In this document: positions 62,561 to 64,000 of the stretch, in pieces
How the letters are laid out: every line of letters starts with the position of its first letter
How positions within the stretch are numbered: position 1 is the first letter of the stretch
Origin: Rusavskia elegans
Taxonomy: Eukaryota > Ascomycota > Lecanoromycetes > Teloschistales > Teloschistaceae
NCBI GenBank assembly: GCA_011316305.1
Contig: SAUG01000122.1
Span: 121,218-185,217, forward strand
Direction: 5' to 3'
DNA length: 64,000 nucleotides
Position numbers and translations under genes: made by a program
Notes under the pieces: generated by a model
What the model saw: only the letters and a program-made list of their open reading frames with translations
Databases searched by the model: none
Told to the model about the DNA's origin: nothing

Positions 62561-63533
62561 TAAACTGGTTATCGAATCGAATTTCGAATCCGAATTAGCT
62601 AATCCGATCCGATCGAATTTCGAATTTTAAATTATAATCCGATCCGATCTACTAAAACTGCTAATCTCTAGTATAATAATATAAAGCTAGTATAACTTTT
62701 ATATTAATTTACTAAAAAAATTTTTATTAATTAACTACGCTAGCTAGAAAGTCTATAGTATAACTAAACTGGCTATTTCGGTATCGGTTCTCGTCGATAT
62801 TTCGGAAATCCGATTCGAGTTTTAGCGAGTCGGTTCGATCCGACCCGCGAAATAATATAGATCGGTTTCTAAAATTAAAACCGAAAATTAGATTAAATTA
62901 TAAAATAAAAACTAATAAAAATTCTATTCGATTTACTAAATCTTTTATATATAATATAATACTATAATTTATATAGTATAATATTATAAATACTATAGTT
63001 TAATACAAAAATTTAAATAATAAATAAATAAATAATTAATTTTATTTATAGATAATATATATAGATAATATATTTTCTTTTATTAAATTAATTTTTAATA
63101 GATAGATATTATTTTTATACTAGAATTATATTTTTATACTAGGTCTTAGCGGTTTTAGTAAATTAAACCCGAGAATCTAGATTTAATCCGAAATCGAATT
63201 AGTTCGGTATCTAGAAAAATCGGAACCGACTCGCCTAGAAAAATCGAAACCGATTCGGTTCGAACCCGAGATATAAATACGGGTTCGAAGCTCGACCCGA
63301 CGGCCAGTCTAAATAGAACTAAATATATTAATTCGATAAATTATCTATATTAAAATATTAAAATCATAATATATTAAATTTATAATTTAATCAGATCGGA
63401 TTCGAATCGGATTACTAAATAATCCGATCCGGATTCGATCTGTTAAAACTCGGGTCGAGTCCGGATCGGATTACTAAAATCGGATCGGATATCTGATAAT
63501 TCGATAGAAATCCGATCCGAACCGATTAGTTTA
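62561..63533. mobile_element. hAT-type MITE with exact 8-bp duplication, itself interrupted
   Basis: Starts TAAACTGGTTATCGAATCG and ends GAACCGATTAGTTTA, flanked by ACTAAAAT at 62,553-62,560 and 63,534-63,541. Without the inner insertion it is about 420 bp, the size of other family members. Confidence 0.8.
62765..63311. mobile_element. Inner hAT-type MITE (547 bp), inverted
   Basis: Starts TAAACTGGCTATTTCGG and ends GACGGCCAGTCTA; flanks AGTATAAC (62,757-62,764) and AATAGAAC (63,312-63,319) agree at six of eight positions. It lies inside the previous MITE, giving three nested levels. Confidence 0.65.
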
Positions 63534-64000
63534 ACTAAAATCTTTTATATACGTATATATTCCCGTAACAGTTATACTGCAACTAAATCAGATAATAATA
63601 TTTTTATTTATAATAATTATATCTATTTTCGACGACATCGATTACTTTATTATAGCTAGAGTAATCTAATTTAATTTTAATAAAAAATATTTATTTTACC
63701 GTCTTTAAAACGCGATATCTAATCTTTTTATCTTTTTTTAATTTAATCGACCAAATAAAGTTTCTAGTTATAATAGCTAGTATATTAACTAACCATTCTA
63801 TAGCTAGCGACTTTTTTAAAACTATATAGATTAAAAAGTATTTTAATAATTTAACGGAACGTTTAGATACGGATTATATAATAAATATATATAATTATTT
63901 TATATTATAATAAATAGATATAACGGAAATAGTAAATATTTATAATTATTTATAATATCGAAAAAAATATAATAGAAAATTTATAATCGAAAAAAAAAAA

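Larger units (their letters stand above)
16170..64000. repeat. RIP-mutated AT-rich block of nested transposons
   Basis: From here to the window end the sequence is dominated by A and T with very frequent TA. CA and TG are almost missing while CG persists, which is the expected outcome of CpA-to-TpA RIP mutation. Open frames are short and rare. Conserved transposon motifs are readable only through stop codons and transition changes. No host gene, rRNA or telomeric TTAGGG array was seen. Confidence 0.95.
62240..64000 (+). mobile_element. X-family repeat, copy X8, split by hAT-type MITEs and by the window end
   Basis: The left part (about 62,240-62,560) has TATTCGGTAAACG...CCAATGGTTCGATAAAT with a short internal duplication. 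The right part (63,534 on) continues ATACGTATATATTCCCGTAA and the conserved ORF (about 63,640-63,900, AAAACGCGATATCTAATC) up to the edge. It lies where hAT copy C stops. Confidence 0.7.

Noticed and set aside
16170..64000. Mitochondrial origin of the AT-rich block
   Set aside because: Copia and hAT elements with target duplications and RIP-type dinucleotide loss are nuclear features, and no mitochondrial genes were seen.
16170..64000. Centromere or telomere
   Set aside because: No TTAGGG array and no long satellite. A transposon-based centromere cannot be excluded but nothing in the sequence specifically supports it; CENP-A ChIP would decide.

Overview
The window is nuclear DNA of a filamentous ascomycete (Pezizomycotina). 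Genes have short introns of about 50-130 bp with GT..AG ends, and the protein families are typical of mould secondary metabolism. The right three quarters are transposon wreckage mutated by repeat-induced point mutation (RIP): TpA is everywhere, CpA and TpG are nearly gone, and CpG partly survives. I cannot name the species.

Region 1 (1-15,565) has balanced composition and holds seven genes that look like part of a secondary-metabolite cluster. In order they are: the 3' part of a cytochrome P450 (+), a short-chain dehydrogenase (-), a Zn2Cys6 transcription factor (+), a second P450 (-), an O-methyltransferase (+), a three-repeat Myb/SANT regulator (+) and a secreted GMC flavoprotein (+). The SDR/transcription factor and P450/O-methyltransferase pairs are divergent and share upstream regions. 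No polyketide synthase, peptide synthetase or terpene cyclase is in view. If this is a biosynthetic cluster, its backbone enzyme lies left of position 1, because the AT-rich block closes the right side.

Region 2 (15,566-about 16,170) is a gene-free transition with two short GC-rich palindromes.

Region 3 (about 16,170-64,000) is an AT-rich block of nested, dead mobile elements with no credible host gene. It contains: (i) three long hAT transposons at 19,947-25,311, 31,814-37,185 (inverted, 8-bp target duplications intact) and 56,861-about 62,180, plus a swarm of 0.4-1 kb non-autonomous relatives sharing the TAGACTGGCC-type end; (ii) three Copia retrotransposon relics, one with both LTRs (about 37,330-43,445), one at the left edge and one on the minus strand at 45,950-48,670; (iii) a family of elements of about 0.9-1.1 kb, here called X and Y, with 9-12 bp target duplications and a conserved short reading frame that I do not recognise. 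X/Y is the best candidate for something undescribed; (iv) a visibly less mutated 311-bp MITE inside the third hAT copy. The nesting gives a relative time order: Copia 3, then X5, then a small MITE; X3, then hAT B; X8, then a hAT MITE, then another hAT MITE.

Protein calls are by eye from motifs. Intron borders were chosen to keep frame and family motifs and close exactly for each complete gene. Transposon limits marked 'about' are approximate.
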